Assembly (NCBI GenBank): GCA_021812825.1
Contig: JAKAMO010000031.1
Coordinates: 1 to 25,601, forward strand
Direction: 5' to 3'
Origin: a bacterium
GTDB lineage: Bacteria; Elusimicrobiota; Elusimicrobia; Elusimicrobiales; UBA9959
DNA length: 25,601 bases
The position numbers and the translations under genes were made by a program. The notes below the pieces were generated by a model. It did no database searches. It saw nothing but the letters and a program-made list of their open reading frames with translations, and was not told the origin of the DNA. Positions 1 to 8,518 of this stretch are shown one piece after another. Within the stretch, counting starts at the first letter, position 1. Every line of letters starts with the position of its first letter.

Positions 1-25
1 CATCCCTAAAAACCCAATCGTTCCC

Positions 26-46
26 CATAGCCTGTATTCTATTATA
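26..46 (-). promoter_or_regulatory. Possible promoter and near-leaderless start of a gene leaving the left edge
   Basis: On the minus strand a perfect TATAAT lies at 46-41, and an ATG starts at 28, six or so bases after the expected transcription start near 34. The reading frame from that ATG is open for the nine codons left in the window (M G N D W V F R D). No Shine-Dalgarno sequence and no convincing -35 box are seen. The spacing copies that of other genes in the window, which is the main reason to list it. The gene cannot be identified from nine codons. Confidence 0.3.
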
Positions 47-83
47 TTTTTGCCGCGGTTAAGCCGAGAGGACCGGTCCGGGA

Positions 84-1922
84 TCAGCGCCCTGCGGAGA
101 GGACGCTGAAGGTTTCCGGAGGCAGGGAGATGAAGCCAGCCGCCCCTGCACGGAGGCCCCTCCCGGAAGAGGTGAATATCTCCGTCCACCTGCCGCGCGG
201 CAGGGAGACGCGCCTGGCGGCCGCGGAGAAATTGAAGGCAGCAAGGGTCGCGGCCCCGCCGCGGCGGCGGAGGAGCGACAGAACTCCGGAACGGCCTTCG
301 GAGACCCGCAGCTCGGAGCGGTGCACGGTACCCAGCAAAGGGACGGAGCGCTGCATCGCTATGAGGCGCCGGTAGAACAGGAGCATCCGGGCGTGCACCC
401 CCCGCTCCTGCTTCCCCCAGTCCAGGCGGCTGGCCGCGAAAGTTGCCTCACGCTGGGGGTCGGGCGGTTCCGCCTTCCAGTCGAAGGACGCGAATTCCCT
501 CCTGCGCCCTTCCCTGACGGCCGCGGCCAGCGCCGGGTCGCCGTGGCTGACGAAGTAAAGGAACGGATTGGTCTCGGCGTACTCCTCCCCCATGAAGATC
601 AGCGGCACGTACGGGGACAGCAGCACGGCCCCTGCGGCCAGCTTCAGCTTTCTCTCCCCCACCAGCGCCGCCAGCCTCTCCCCGCCGAGCCTGTTGCCGA
701 CCTGGTCGTGGTTCTGCGCGCATACGACGAAACCCGAAGGAGGCAGGCCGTCGGCCGGGGCGCCGTGCATGCGGCGCCTGTGGCCGGAATAGGCCCAATC
801 GTATACGAAGCCGGCGCGCAGGGCCTTCGCCAGGTGCGGCAGGCCTCTGAAATCCTCGTAATACCCCTGGCGTTCGCCAGTGAGTTCCGTGTGCAGCGAA
901 TGGTGGAAGTCGTCGGACCATTGGGCGGCCAGGCCGTAGCCGCCCTCGCGGCGCGTGCGCAGCAGCCTGGGGTCGTTCAGGTCGCTCTCCGCGATGAGGC
1001 TGCAGCGGCGGCCGGCTGCCTCCGAGAACTTCTCGACGGCCTCCTGCATCTCCGCCAGCAGGTGCCTGGCGCCTAGGTCGAAGATGCCGTGGACCGCGTC
1101 CAGGCGGAGGGCGTCGACGTGGAAATCCCGCAGCCAGTAGAGGGCGTTGCCCACGAAAAAGTCGCGCACAGGAAGGCTGTCCGGACCGTCGAAATTGACG
1201 GCCTTGCCCCACGGTGTGCGGTAGCGGTCAGTAAAGTAAGGCCCGAAGCGCTCCAGGTAGTTCCCCTCCGGGCCAAGGTGATTATAGACTACGTCGAGGA
1301 TGACGGCCACGCCGGCCTTATGGCAGGAGTCGACGAGCCGCTTCAGACCGTCCGGGCCGCCGTAGGTGTTCTGCGGGGCATAGGGGTAGACCCCGTCGTA
1401 GCCCCAGTTCCTCGAGCCTGGGAACTGGGCCACCGGCATGAGCTCCACCGCGTTTATTCCGAGGTCCACCAGGTACTGTAGTTTCTCCTGGACGCCGGCG
1501 AAGCCGCCCTGGCGGGTGAACGTGCCCGGATGCAGCTCGTAGATGACCATGTCCTCGGGGCGCAGACCCTTCCAGGAGGAATCCGCCCATTTGAAGGCGG
1601 CCTGGTCCACGACCTCGGACGGGCCGTGTACGCCTTCCGGCTGGCAGCGGGACGCCGGGTCGGGGAACACCTCGCCGTCTAGAAGGTATTTATAGCGCGC
1701 GCCGGCGCCGGCGCGCGGCAGATGCAGCCGCCAGAAGCCCCCCCTCTCCCTGCGCATGGGAAGAACGGCCTCCCTGGGCTGGGACAGCATCAGGGATACC
1801 GTTTCGGCGGCAGGGGCCCAGACACGGAAGGACACGCCCCTGCCCGAGACTACGGCCCCCTGGGGCTGATCGGCGCCTTCCGGCTGCCCGGAGTTACGTT
1901 TTAACCGTCCCCTACCCTCCAT
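84..1922 (-). CDS. treZ: Malto-oligosyltrehalose trehalohydrolase (GH13)
   Basis: TreZ hydrolyses the bond next to the terminal trehalosyl unit of malto-oligosyltrehalose and releases free trehalose in the cytoplasm; it normally partners TreY. The protein (612 aa from ATG 1922) has the N-terminal RVWAP beta-sandwich motif, then a GH13 barrel with IYELHPGTFT, ELMPVAQFPGSRNWGYDG, the nucleophile Asp275 in RLDAVH, the acid/base Glu312 in IAESDLND, and Asp406 in QNHDQVGNR. These motifs and the length are typical of TreZ. An in-frame GTG at 1964 lies in the hairpin downstream of the tRNA and adds residues unlike the family, so ATG 1922 is preferred. A TATAAT ends exactly six bases before this ATG and there is no Shine-Dalgarno sequence, suggesting a leaderless mRNA. 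No treY is in the window; it may lie to the left. Confidence 0.93.
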   Translation of the reverse strand: MEGRGRLKRNSGQPEGADQPQGAVVSGRGVSFRVWAPAAETVSLMLSQPREAVLPMRRERGGFWRLHLPRAGAGARYKYLLDGEVFPDPASRCQPEGVHGPSEVVDQAAFKWADSSWKGLRPEDMVIYELHPGTFTRQGGFAGVQEKLQYLVDLGINAVELMPVAQFPGSRNWGYDGVYPYAPQNTYGGPDGLKRLVDSCHKAGVAVILDVVYNHLGPEGNYLERFGPYFTDRYRTPWGKAVNFDGPDSLPVRDFFVGNALYWLRDFHVDALRLDAVHGIFDLGARHLLAEMQEAVEKFSEAAGRRCSLIAESDLNDPRLLRTRREGGYGLAAQWSDDFHHSLHTELTGERQGYYEDFRGLPHLAKALRAGFVYDWAYSGHRRRMHGAPADGLPPSGFVVCAQNHDQVGNRLGGERLAALVGERKLKLAAGAVLLSPYVPLIFMGEEYAETNPFLYFVSHGDPALAAAVREGRRREFASFDWKAEPPDPQREATFAASRLDWGKQERGVHARMLLFYRRLIAMQRSVPLLGTVHRSELRVSEGRSGVLSLLRRRGGAATLAAFNFSAAARRVSLPRGRWTEIFTSSGRGLRAGAAGFISLPPETFSVLSAGR

Positions 1923-1934
1923 ACCCCGATTATA
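1922..1934 (-). promoter_or_regulatory. -10 box of treZ placed for leaderless transcription
   Basis: TATAAT reads on the minus strand at 1934-1929, followed by six bases (CGGGGT) and then the A of the ATG at 1922, where transcription would be expected to start. No recognisable -35 box lies 16-18 bases upstream. This is a position-based inference. Confidence 0.45.
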
Positions 1935-1968
1935 TCTAATCCGCGGCCCGCGCGGGCTGCGCACAAAG

Positions 1969-2000
1969 CATAAGCCCCCGGAAAATTCCGGGGGCTTATG
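1969..2000 (-). terminator. Inverted repeat between the tRNA and treZ, probable terminator
   Basis: A near-perfect inverted repeat has 13-base arms 1969-1981 and 1988-2000 (core AAGCCCCCGG / CCGGGGGCTT) separated by an AT-rich loop. On the minus strand it follows the tRNA, and its first bases overlap the encoded CCA end. The downstream T-tract is weak and interrupted (ATGCTTTG), so termination may be partial or the hairpin may guide 3' trimming. Confidence 0.55.
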
Positions 2001-2075
2001 GTTGCGGGGGTTGGATTTGAACCAACGACCTCAAGGTTATGGGCCTTGCGAGCTACCAGGCTGCTCTACCCCGCA
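1999..2075 (-). tRNA. Initiator tRNA-Met (anticodon CAT)
   Basis: The 77-nt cloverleaf has a CAT anticodon and an encoded CCA end (2001-1999). The D stem carries the A11:U24 pair (GAGC...GCTC), a mark of bacterial initiator tRNAs, and the T arm is GTTGG-TTCAAAT-CCAAC. The anticodon stem is CAAGG/CCTTG, so only two of the three classical G-C pairs are present, as in plastid initiators. The base at position 1 reads U opposite A72, where most bacterial initiators have a C1xA72 mismatch. Position 1 is also almost the predicted transcription start, so the mature 5' end may come directly from initiation. The initiator assignment is confident; the identity of the 5' base depends on where the RNA begins. 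Confidence 0.93.
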
Positions 2076-2080
2076 GAGAT

Positions 2081-2109
2081 ATTATAGCACAACCGCTGGG
2101 GTAAAGCAA
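2081..2109 (-). promoter_or_regulatory. Promoter of the initiator tRNA
   Basis: On the minus strand TTGCTT (2109-2104) and a perfect TATAAT (2086-2081) are separated by 17 bases. Six bases after the -10 box comes position 2074, the second base of the tRNA. Transcription would therefore begin at, or within one or two bases of, the mature 5' end. Confidence 0.7.
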
Positions 2110-2116
2110 TATCGGT

Positions 2117-3292
2117 CTACTTCTGCAGTTCCTGGGAATCCACGGCGTCCCCGGCCTTGTCGTAGACGGTCATCTTCAGATGGGCTCCGTTCACCTCGAA
2201 CACCGCGAAGTGGAAGACCGGCAGGAACTTGGCGGACCAGTCCTCGTTGCGCCGCTGGATGTACAGCGGGGAGCCGCCGCCTCCCAGCGTGACATAGGTT
2301 ATCCCTCCCTGCTGGTCCGGCACGCCGTCCTTTATCGGCAGCGTGCGCTCGTAATCGTGGTCGTGTCCCTGCAGGACCATATCGACCCCGTATTTCTGGA
2401 AGAGCGGCTCCAGCGTCTCGACTTCCTTCAGTACCGGCTCGTGGGCCCCGGTGGAATACAGCGGGCCGTGGAGCACGACGAAGCGCCACTGCTTCGCGTG
2501 CGCCTTGGAGAGAACGTACTCGAGCCATTTGTACTGCTTGGAACCGGGCTCCAGCGACGGGGCGAACTTGGCGCCGTAGAAAGCGTTGGTGTCCAGCACC
2601 ACGAAGCGGGCGTTCGCCACGTCGAAATAATAGTAGTGGGGCGGCAGGCCGGTGTACGGCGTGGTGTGGAAAGGGACGAAGTTAGCCTTCAGGAAGCCCT
2701 TTCCCTCAGGGCTGCCGAGATCGCGGCCGTAATCGTGGTTGCCGAGCGCCAGGAAGAACGGGACGCGCGCCAGCAGGTCGGCGTAAGGGCGGAAATATTC
2801 CTCGTCGGCCATCTCGTCCAGTCCTTCCGAAAGCGAATCGCCGGTATGCACTACGAAGTCCGGGGAGAATTTCGCCATCCGCTCCGCGAGGGTCACCTGT
2901 TCCTCGGAGCTGGAGCCGGAATCCCCGAACGCGAGGAACGTGAAGTACGGCTTATCCTCGCCGCGGAAGGTGACGAAGGAGCCCTCGAAGGCCTTGTAGG
3001 CCGCCGTGCTGTCCTGCACCGGCAGGTAGATGCGGTAGCAGTGGGTAGTGTCGGGAAGCAGGCCGAACAGCGTTATCCTGTGCTCGGCTGCCTCCGGTAT
3101 CGGGGTCAGGAAGCGCTCGCAGTCGGGCGCGCCTCCGTAGGTGAGCCAGCCGGGAGCAGGCGCGTCGGTGCGGAAACGCACCGTCACCATATCCTCGGTC
3201 ATGCTCTCCAGATAGGGGCCGCGTTCTATGACCACGGCGGCGGCGGGAGCCGCCGCCAGGAGCAGCGGGAGCAGCAGGCTAGCGGCCCTCAT
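2117..3292 (-). CDS. Exported metallophosphoesterase, purple-acid-phosphatase-like
   Basis: A calcineurin-like phosphoesterase of 391 aa. The first 19 residues form a Sec signal peptide (hydrophobic LLLPLLLAAAPAAA), so it acts in the periplasm or outside. Residues about 20-110 look like the fibronectin-type domain found before purple acid phosphatase catalytic domains. The dimetal motifs follow in order: FGDSG (Asp124), HTGDS (Asp152), LGNHDYG (Asn185/His186), VVLHGPLY and LQGHDHDYERT. The likely reaction is phosphomonoester hydrolysis; the substrate is not deducible. Its ATG overlaps the stop of the adenine deaminase gene by 4 nt (ATGA), so the two are translationally coupled. That could suggest scavenging of phosphorylated purines, but one enzyme is exported and the other is cytosolic, so the link is only inference. 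Confidence 0.88.
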   Translation of the reverse strand: MRAASLLLPLLLAAAPAAAVVIERGPYLESMTEDMVTVRFRTDAPAPGWLTYGGAPDCERFLTPIPEAAEHRITLFGLLPDTTHCYRIYLPVQDSTAAYKAFEGSFVTFRGEDKPYFTFLAFGDSGSSSEEQVTLAERMAKFSPDFVVHTGDSLSEGLDEMADEEYFRPYADLLARVPFFLALGNHDYGRDLGSPEGKGFLKANFVPFHTTPYTGLPPHYYYFDVANARFVVLDTNAFYGAKFAPSLEPGSKQYKWLEYVLSKAHAKQWRFVVLHGPLYSTGAHEPVLKEVETLEPLFQKYGVDMVLQGHDHDYERTLPIKDGVPDQQGGITYVTLGGGGSPLYIQRRNEDWSAKFLPVFHFAVFEVNGAHLKMTVYDKAGDAVDSQELQK

Positions 3293-5034
3293 TTCCCCTT
3301 GGCCCCGCAGAAGAGCGGCGTCACCCGGAACTTCACGGCGTCTATGACGCCCCGGTCCGTGATACGCAGCTCGGGGATAGGCGGCAGCGTGAGGAAAGCC
3401 ATGGCCATGAAGGGGTCCGACAGCCTCGAGCCCAGCATGCGGGCCGCTTCCGTCAGGCGCTTGAGCTTCTCGCGGACGAACTCGGAGCTGCGGTCCGACA
3501 TCAGTCCGGCGACCGGCAGCGGCAGCGCCTCGAGCACCTGGCCGTTCAGAGCGGCCACTATGCCGCCCTGCATCTTCACCACCTGCACCGCGGCGGTGTA
3601 CATGTCCCCGTCGTGCGTGCCGATCACGACTATATTGTGGGAGTCGTGGGAGACCGACGAGGCGATGGCGCCCTTCTTCAGACTGAAGCCCTTGACCAGT
3701 CCCTTGGCTATGCGGCCGCTGGCCATGTGGCGCTCTATGACCGCTATCTTAAGTATGTCGCGCTCGGTGTCGGAGGAGACGTAGCCGCCGTCCTGCTTCA
3801 CCGGCTCCACGGTCATCCTGGTCACTATCTGGTCCGGGACCACGTTAATGACACGGGCGAACTTCCCCTCCGCCTTCAGCGCGAAGTCCTCGTGCTCTAT
3901 CCACTTCACGTTGACGGTGCCGCGCGCCTTGCCCTCGTACTCCTTGATCACTCCGGGGGTTATCCGCCGGTCGCTGGCCACCAGCTTCCCGCACTTGAAG
4001 ACCTTGGTTATCTTGAGGCCCTTGAGGTCCTGCAGCACCACCATGTCGGCCTGATAGCCAGGGGCTATCGCGCCCAGGTTCTTCAGGTTGAAATACTCGG
4101 CGGTGTTTATCGTGGCCATCTGTATGGCGCGGATAGGGTCGACGCCCAGCCTTATCGCGGTGCGCACCAGGTAGTCGATATGGCCCTGGCTCTCGATATC
4201 CTCCAGGTGGCGGTCGTCCGTGACGAAGATGAACTTGCGGGAATTCTCGGAGTTCACGAGCGGCAGCAGCCCTTTGAGGTTCTTGGCCGCCGTGCCCTCG
4301 CGGATCATGATGTACATACCGGCGCGCAGCTTCTCGCGCGCCTCGGCGACGTCGGTGCACTCGTGGTCGCTCTTGATGCCGGCGGAGACGTAGGCGTAGA
4401 GCTGCTTATCCTTCAGCATCGGCGCATGGCCGTCTATAACCTTATTCTTCGCTATCGCGATCTTCTCCAGCACGCCCCTGTCCTGATAGATCACGCCGGG
4501 GTAGTTCATCATTTCGCCTATCCCGAGCACGCGGTCGTCCCCGAGCAGCAGCCCCAGGTCGTGCGCGTCCAGCTCGGCGCCGGCGGTCTCGAGGTGGGTG
4601 GCCGGCACGCAGGACGGCAGCATCACGTAGACGCCCAGAACGGCGTTCAGGCTGGAGGAGAGCATGTACTTGATGCCGTCCAGGCCCAGGACGTTGGCGA
4701 TCTCGTGCGGGTCTATCACCACCGAGGTGGTGCCGCACGGCAGCACGGTGCGCGCGAACTCCGGGATCTTCACCATGGAGCTCTCTATGTGGACGTGGCC
4801 GTCGATGAAGCCCGGAGCGACGTAGGCGCCTTTGAGGTCGATGGCCTGCTTAGCCTTGTACTCGCCGAAGCCGACCACCTTGCCGCCGTGCACGGCGACG
4901 TGGGTGCGGTGGATGTCGCCGGAGAAGGTGTTTATCACCCTGGCGTTCCTGAGCAGGAGGTCCACCCTCTTGGCCCCTCCGGATATCTCTATCGTGCTCT
5001 TTATCTTAGCGAGATTGGAATCAGCTAGCATCAT
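3289..5034 (-). CDS. ade: Adenine deaminase
   Basis: Converts adenine to hypoxanthine and ammonia in purine salvage (cytosolic amidohydrolase, AdeC family). At 581 aa it matches the usual length. Visible motifs are GFIDGHVHIESS (metal-binding HxH), VIDPHEIANVLG, DGHAP, SDHECT and FVTDDRH, followed by the C-terminal domain with SVSHDSHNIVVIG. There are tandem in-frame ATGs at 5034 and 5031. The Shine-Dalgarno-like AAGGGG is only 3-4 nt from the first but 6-7 nt from the second, so 5031 may be the true start. It is the first gene of a two-gene unit with the downstream phosphatase. A weak -10 candidate (TAGAAT, 5073-5068) lies upstream. Confidence 0.95.
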   Translation of the reverse strand: MMLADSNLAKIKSTIEISGGAKRVDLLLRNARVINTFSGDIHRTHVAVHGGKVVGFGEYKAKQAIDLKGAYVAPGFIDGHVHIESSMVKIPEFARTVLPCGTTSVVIDPHEIANVLGLDGIKYMLSSSLNAVLGVYVMLPSCVPATHLETAGAELDAHDLGLLLGDDRVLGIGEMMNYPGVIYQDRGVLEKIAIAKNKVIDGHAPMLKDKQLYAYVSAGIKSDHECTDVAEAREKLRAGMYIMIREGTAAKNLKGLLPLVNSENSRKFIFVTDDRHLEDIESQGHIDYLVRTAIRLGVDPIRAIQMATINTAEYFNLKNLGAIAPGYQADMVVLQDLKGLKITKVFKCGKLVASDRRITPGVIKEYEGKARGTVNVKWIEHEDFALKAEGKFARVINVVPDQIVTRMTVEPVKQDGGYVSSDTERDILKIAVIERHMASGRIAKGLVKGFSLKKGAIASSVSHDSHNIVVIGTHDGDMYTAAVQVVKMQGGIVAALNGQVLEALPLPVAGLMSDRSSEFVREKLKRLTEAARMLGSRLSDPFMAMAFLTLPPIPELRITDRGVIDAVKFRVTPLFCGAKGK

Positions 5035-5147
5035 GCACCCCTTTTTCCGCGCGGCATCAATGATTTAATTCTACATATTCCCGCGTTGCCGCGCAAAAGA
5101 GCAGCGGGGCGCTTTTTATTTAGTATTATTTTCAGGGGTAATTAACA
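5035..5147. promoter_or_regulatory. Divergent intergenic region between ade and the hybrid kinase
   Basis: These 113 bp hold the control regions of two divergent units. Toward the kinase (plus) there is a possible -10 TATTAT at 5124-5129 and a Shine-Dalgarno-like AGGGG about 9 nt before ATG 5148. Toward ade (minus) there is a weak TAGAAT at 5073-5068 and AAGGGG just before the start. No clear -35 boxes or operators were seen. Confidence 0.35.
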
Positions 5148-8100
5148 ATGAAGGTGAAATTCCCATCCCTGCTATGGACCGCGGCCGGCACGCTGGGCAT
5201 CAGCGTGGCCCTTTTCATCGGCTGGCTGCTCTATTCCAACCTGGCGCAATGGACCGAAGCCGAGCGGGAGCTGAGCCATTCCAACGCCGCCATCCACAGC
5301 GCGGAGAACCTCTACGCCCAGACCCTTGGGGCCTCCTCCCGCGGGCGCGCCTACATGGTCACCGGCCGGCAGGAGTCGCTGGCGGATTTCGACCGGCAGG
5401 TTTCGATAATGCTGCGCGAGACCAACTTCCTGCGCCAGATAGCGCGCACCAGGCCGGAGTACGCACCGTATTCGGAGCATCTGGCACTGCTTGTTCCCGA
5501 GCGCATAGACGCCATGCGGAACTCGATAGCCCTCAGGAAGGCAGGCCCGCTGTCCACGGAGCGGGTAGCGGACAGGATACGCAACGGCGACGCCATTACC
5601 GCGGAGATCCGCGCCGTGACACGGGACCTGATGGAAACCGTCAGGATGAAAATGGGATTGCTGGGCGCGCAAACCCGGCTCCAGGAGACCCAGCGCAACC
5701 GCATCATCGCGACCATCCTGATCCTGCTGATCCTGCTGCTGCTGGTCACGCTGGTGTTCATGCTTCGGGAGGAGGCGCGCCGGCGGCGCGCCGAAACGGA
5801 ACTGGCCGACGCCAACGCCAGGCTCAAGAGCGTCCTCGACTCCGCCACCCAGATCTCCATCATCGCCACCGACCTCAAAGGGACGATGATACTTTTCAGC
5901 GTCGGAGCCGAACGGCTGCTCGGGTACTCGGCGCAGGAGCTGATAGGCAAAGCGACTCCGGAGGTGATACACCTGCCCGAAGAGGTGGCCGCGCGCGGGG
6001 CGGAACTTACGGCCAGGCTGGGCCGCCCGGTGACGGGCTTCGACGTTTTCGTGGAGGCGGCCAGGACGGGCGGGCACGAGATCCGCGAATGGACCTACGT
6101 CCGCAAGGACGGCTCCCGCCTCCCTGTGGACCTGGTGGTCACCGGACTCAAGAACCACGCGGGAGAACTTACCGGCTTCCTGGGCATGGCCATGGACATC
6201 AGCGCCCGGAAACGCTCCCAGATGCGCATGCGCAAGCTGGCGGCGGCGGTGAGGCACAGCCCCACGTCCATCGTGATCACCGACAAGGACGCCAACATAG
6301 AATACGTCAACCCAAGGTTCCTCGAGCTGACCGGCTATACGGAGCAGGAAGCTCTCGGCAAGAACCCGCGCATGCTGAGCTCCGGCAGGAACCCGAAGGA
6401 GCTTTACAGGGACCTGTGGGCTACCCTGCTGGCGGGCAAGGTCTGGCGCGGCGAGTTCCTCAACAAGAAGAAGGACGGCGAGCTGTTCTGGGAGCGCGCG
6501 GACATCTCCCCGGTGAAGGACCCCGCGGGCAACATCACCAGTTACGTGGCCGTAAAGCTGGACATCACGGATAAGAAGCAGATAGAGGCCGAGATGGCGA
6601 AGGCCAAGGACGCGGCCCTGGAGCTGGCCCGCATGAAGGCCGACTTCCTCGCCAACATGAGCCACGAGATACGCACGCCGATGAACGCCATAATCGGCAT
6701 GACCGGGCTCCTGCTCGGCACGGAGCTGTCCCCCCGCCAGCGGGATTACGCCAGGACCATAGGCACGGCGGGAGAATCTCTGCTGGACATCATCAACGAC
6801 ATCCTCGATTTCTCCAAGATAGAGTCCGGGAAACTTATCATAGAGACGATGGATTTCGACCTGCAGGAGACGGTGGAGAGCACCGTGGAGCTCCTCGCCC
6901 AGCGGGCGCAGGACAAGGGGCTGGAGCTGGAGCAGCTTATAGAACCCGACGTGCCGCTCCACCTCCGCGGCGACCCCGGCCGCCTGCGGCAGATACTCAC
7001 CAACCTGCTCGGCAACGCGATGAAATTCACGGACCGAGGAGAGGTGATACTGCGGATATCCAAAGAGAGGGCCGACGCTGACGGGGCCCTCCTGAGGTTC
7101 ACAGTGAAGGATACAGGCGTGGGGATACCCAGGGAGGCCGGCCGCAAGCTCTTCCAGGAATTCACCCAGGCCGACGCCTCCACCACGCGCAAATACGGCG
7201 GAACCGGCCTGGGACTTTCCATCTGCAAGCGTCTCACGGAGCTCATGGGCGGTGAAATAGGCTTCGAAAGCGAGCCGGGACAGGGCTCCGTCTTCTGGTT
7301 CACCCTGCCGTACGCCCTGACCGCGCAGCAGCCCCCGGAGGCGCGCCCGGAAGGTCTGGAAGGCACCAGGACCCTCGTAGTGGACGACAACGCCGCCAGC
7401 CGCCAGATAGTCACCAACTACCTGACCCTCTGGCAGATGCCCTGCGAGGCCGCGCAGTCCGCCGAAGAGGGCCTGTCCCTGCTGAACGCCGCCGCCGCCG
7501 CAGGCAAACCCTACCAGGTCGCCATAGTGGACATGCAGATGCCGGGCATGGACGGCCGCATGCTGGCCGGGGCGATAGGCAGGCAGCCGCAGCTCTCCGG
7601 GCTGAAGATAGTACTGCAGACGTCTCTCGGACAGGAGATCTCCAGGGAGGAGCTTTCCGCAAACGGCATCTCAGTATGCGTTCACAAGCCCATCAGGCCC
7701 TCCGTCCTCCTCAGGGCGATAACCGCGGCCCTTTCCGGGGAGACGGCCCAGGAGCCCGCCTCCTCGGCACCGCGCAAGGAGCCCTCGCCTCTGAGCAGGT
7801 ATTTCAGGATACTCCTCGCCGAGGACAATCCCGTGAACCAGAAGGTCGCGATGCGCCAGCTGGAGAAGCTGGGCTACGAGGCCAGTCTCGCCGCCAACGG
7901 CCTCGAAGCCGTGGCCGCGATAAAGGGATCCTCCTTCGATCTCGTCCTGATGGACTGCCAGATGCCAGAGATGGACGGCTTCCAGGCCACCCGGGAGATC
8001 CGCCGCCTCCAGGCCGACGACCAGCGCCGGATCCCGATAATAGCGATGACGGCCAACGCCCTCAAGGGCGACAAGGAGAAGTGCATCGCCGCCGGCATGG

Positions 8101-8516
8101 ACGCCTATATCTCGAAGCCCGTGCGCATAGAGCAGCTGGCGGAAGTGATAGGGCGGTGGGATTCCCCGCTGGACCCGTTCACGCTGAAGGACCTGGGCGA
8201 GCTCGGCGGCGACGACGGCGGCGAGTTCTTATCGGGGATCCTGTCCACCTATCTGAAGGACCTGCCGGGCAGGGTCGAGGCCGTCCGGACGGCCGCCGAG
8301 GCGAAGGACGCCGAAGCGCTCCGCCTGGCGGCCCATGCCCTGAAGGGCAGCAGCGGCAACATCGGCGCCAGACGCCTGCAGAAGCTCTGCCTCCTGCTTG
8401 AGCAGGCCGGCCGCTCCGGCAGTCTCGAGGGTGTCGCCGACCTGATGAAGGCCTTCGACCTGGAAGTTCCCGCGGTACGGCAGGCCATCGAGGCACGCAT
8501 CTCCGCGGGGAACTGA
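5148..8516 (+). CDS. BarA-like hybrid sensor histidine kinase with CHASE3, 2 PAS, 2 receiver and HPt domains
   Basis: An inner-membrane phosphorelay protein of 1122 aa. Order: TM helix at about 9-29; a CHASE3-like periplasmic sensor to about 185, including a RGRAYMVTG motif; TM helix about 187-207; two PAS domains (about 222-350 and 355-475); HisKA with FLANMSHEIRTPMN (phospho-accepting His506); HATPase with NLLGNAMKF, DTGVGIP and KYGGTGLGLSIC; a first receiver with VVDDN and Asp795 in VDMQMPGMDG; a second with LAEDNPVNQ and Asp936 in LMDCQMPEMDG; and an HPt domain with His1063 in AAHALKGSSGN. All relay residues are present, so it can pass phosphate internally and then to a separate regulator, not seen in this window. 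It is followed 2 nt later by a TauE/SafE permease gene. The ligand is unknown. Confidence 0.93.
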   Translation: MKVKFPSLLWTAAGTLGISVALFIGWLLYSNLAQWTEAERELSHSNAAIHSAENLYAQTLGASSRGRAYMVTGRQESLADFDRQVSIMLRETNFLRQIARTRPEYAPYSEHLALLVPERIDAMRNSIALRKAGPLSTERVADRIRNGDAITAEIRAVTRDLMETVRMKMGLLGAQTRLQETQRNRIIATILILLILLLLVTLVFMLREEARRRRAETELADANARLKSVLDSATQISIIATDLKGTMILFSVGAERLLGYSAQELIGKATPEVIHLPEEVAARGAELTARLGRPVTGFDVFVEAARTGGHEIREWTYVRKDGSRLPVDLVVTGLKNHAGELTGFLGMAMDISARKRSQMRMRKLAAAVRHSPTSIVITDKDANIEYVNPRFLELTGYTEQEALGKNPRMLSSGRNPKELYRDLWATLLAGKVWRGEFLNKKKDGELFWERADISPVKDPAGNITSYVAVKLDITDKKQIEAEMAKAKDAALELARMKADFLANMSHEIRTPMNAIIGMTGLLLGTELSPRQRDYARTIGTAGESLLDIINDILDFSKIESGKLIIETMDFDLQETVESTVELLAQRAQDKGLELEQLIEPDVPLHLRGDPGRLRQILTNLLGNAMKFTDRGEVILRISKERADADGALLRFTVKDTGVGIPREAGRKLFQEFTQADASTTRKYGGTGLGLSICKRLTELMGGEIGFESEPGQGSVFWFTLPYALTAQQPPEARPEGLEGTRTLVVDDNAASRQIVTNYLTLWQMPCEAAQSAEEGLSLLNAAAAAGKPYQVAIVDMQMPGMDGRMLAGAIGRQPQLSGLKIVLQTSLGQEISREELSANGISVCVHKPIRPSVLLRAITAALSGETAQEPASSAPRKEPSPLSRYFRILLAEDNPVNQKVAMRQLEKLGYEASLAANGLEAVAAIKGSSFDLVLMDCQMPEMDGFQATREIRRLQADDQRRIPIIAMTANALKGDKEKCIAAGMDAYISKPVRIEQLAEVIGRWDSPLDPFTLKDLGELGGDDGGEFLSGILSTYLKDLPGRVEAVRTAAEAKDAEALRLAAHALKGSSGNIGARRLQKLCLLLEQAGRSGSLEGVADLMKAFDLEVPAVRQAIEARISAGN

Positions 8517-8518
8517 AG

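Noticed and set aside
1923..1964. GTG 1964 as treZ start
   Set aside because: It lies just after the tRNA hairpin, lacks a Shine-Dalgarno sequence and adds 14 residues before ATG 1922 that do not look like the family.
2180..5028. Long plus-strand open frames (2180-3784 and 3613-5028) opposite the phosphatase and adenine deaminase genes
   Set aside because: They are antisense to two genes with complete catalytic motifs, encode Arg/Val/His-rich sequence with no recognisable domain, and arise from the high GC content.
5172..6962. 596-codon minus-strand frame opposite the hybrid kinase
   Set aside because: The sense strand carries a full multi-domain kinase. The antisense product is low-complexity and has no domain pattern.
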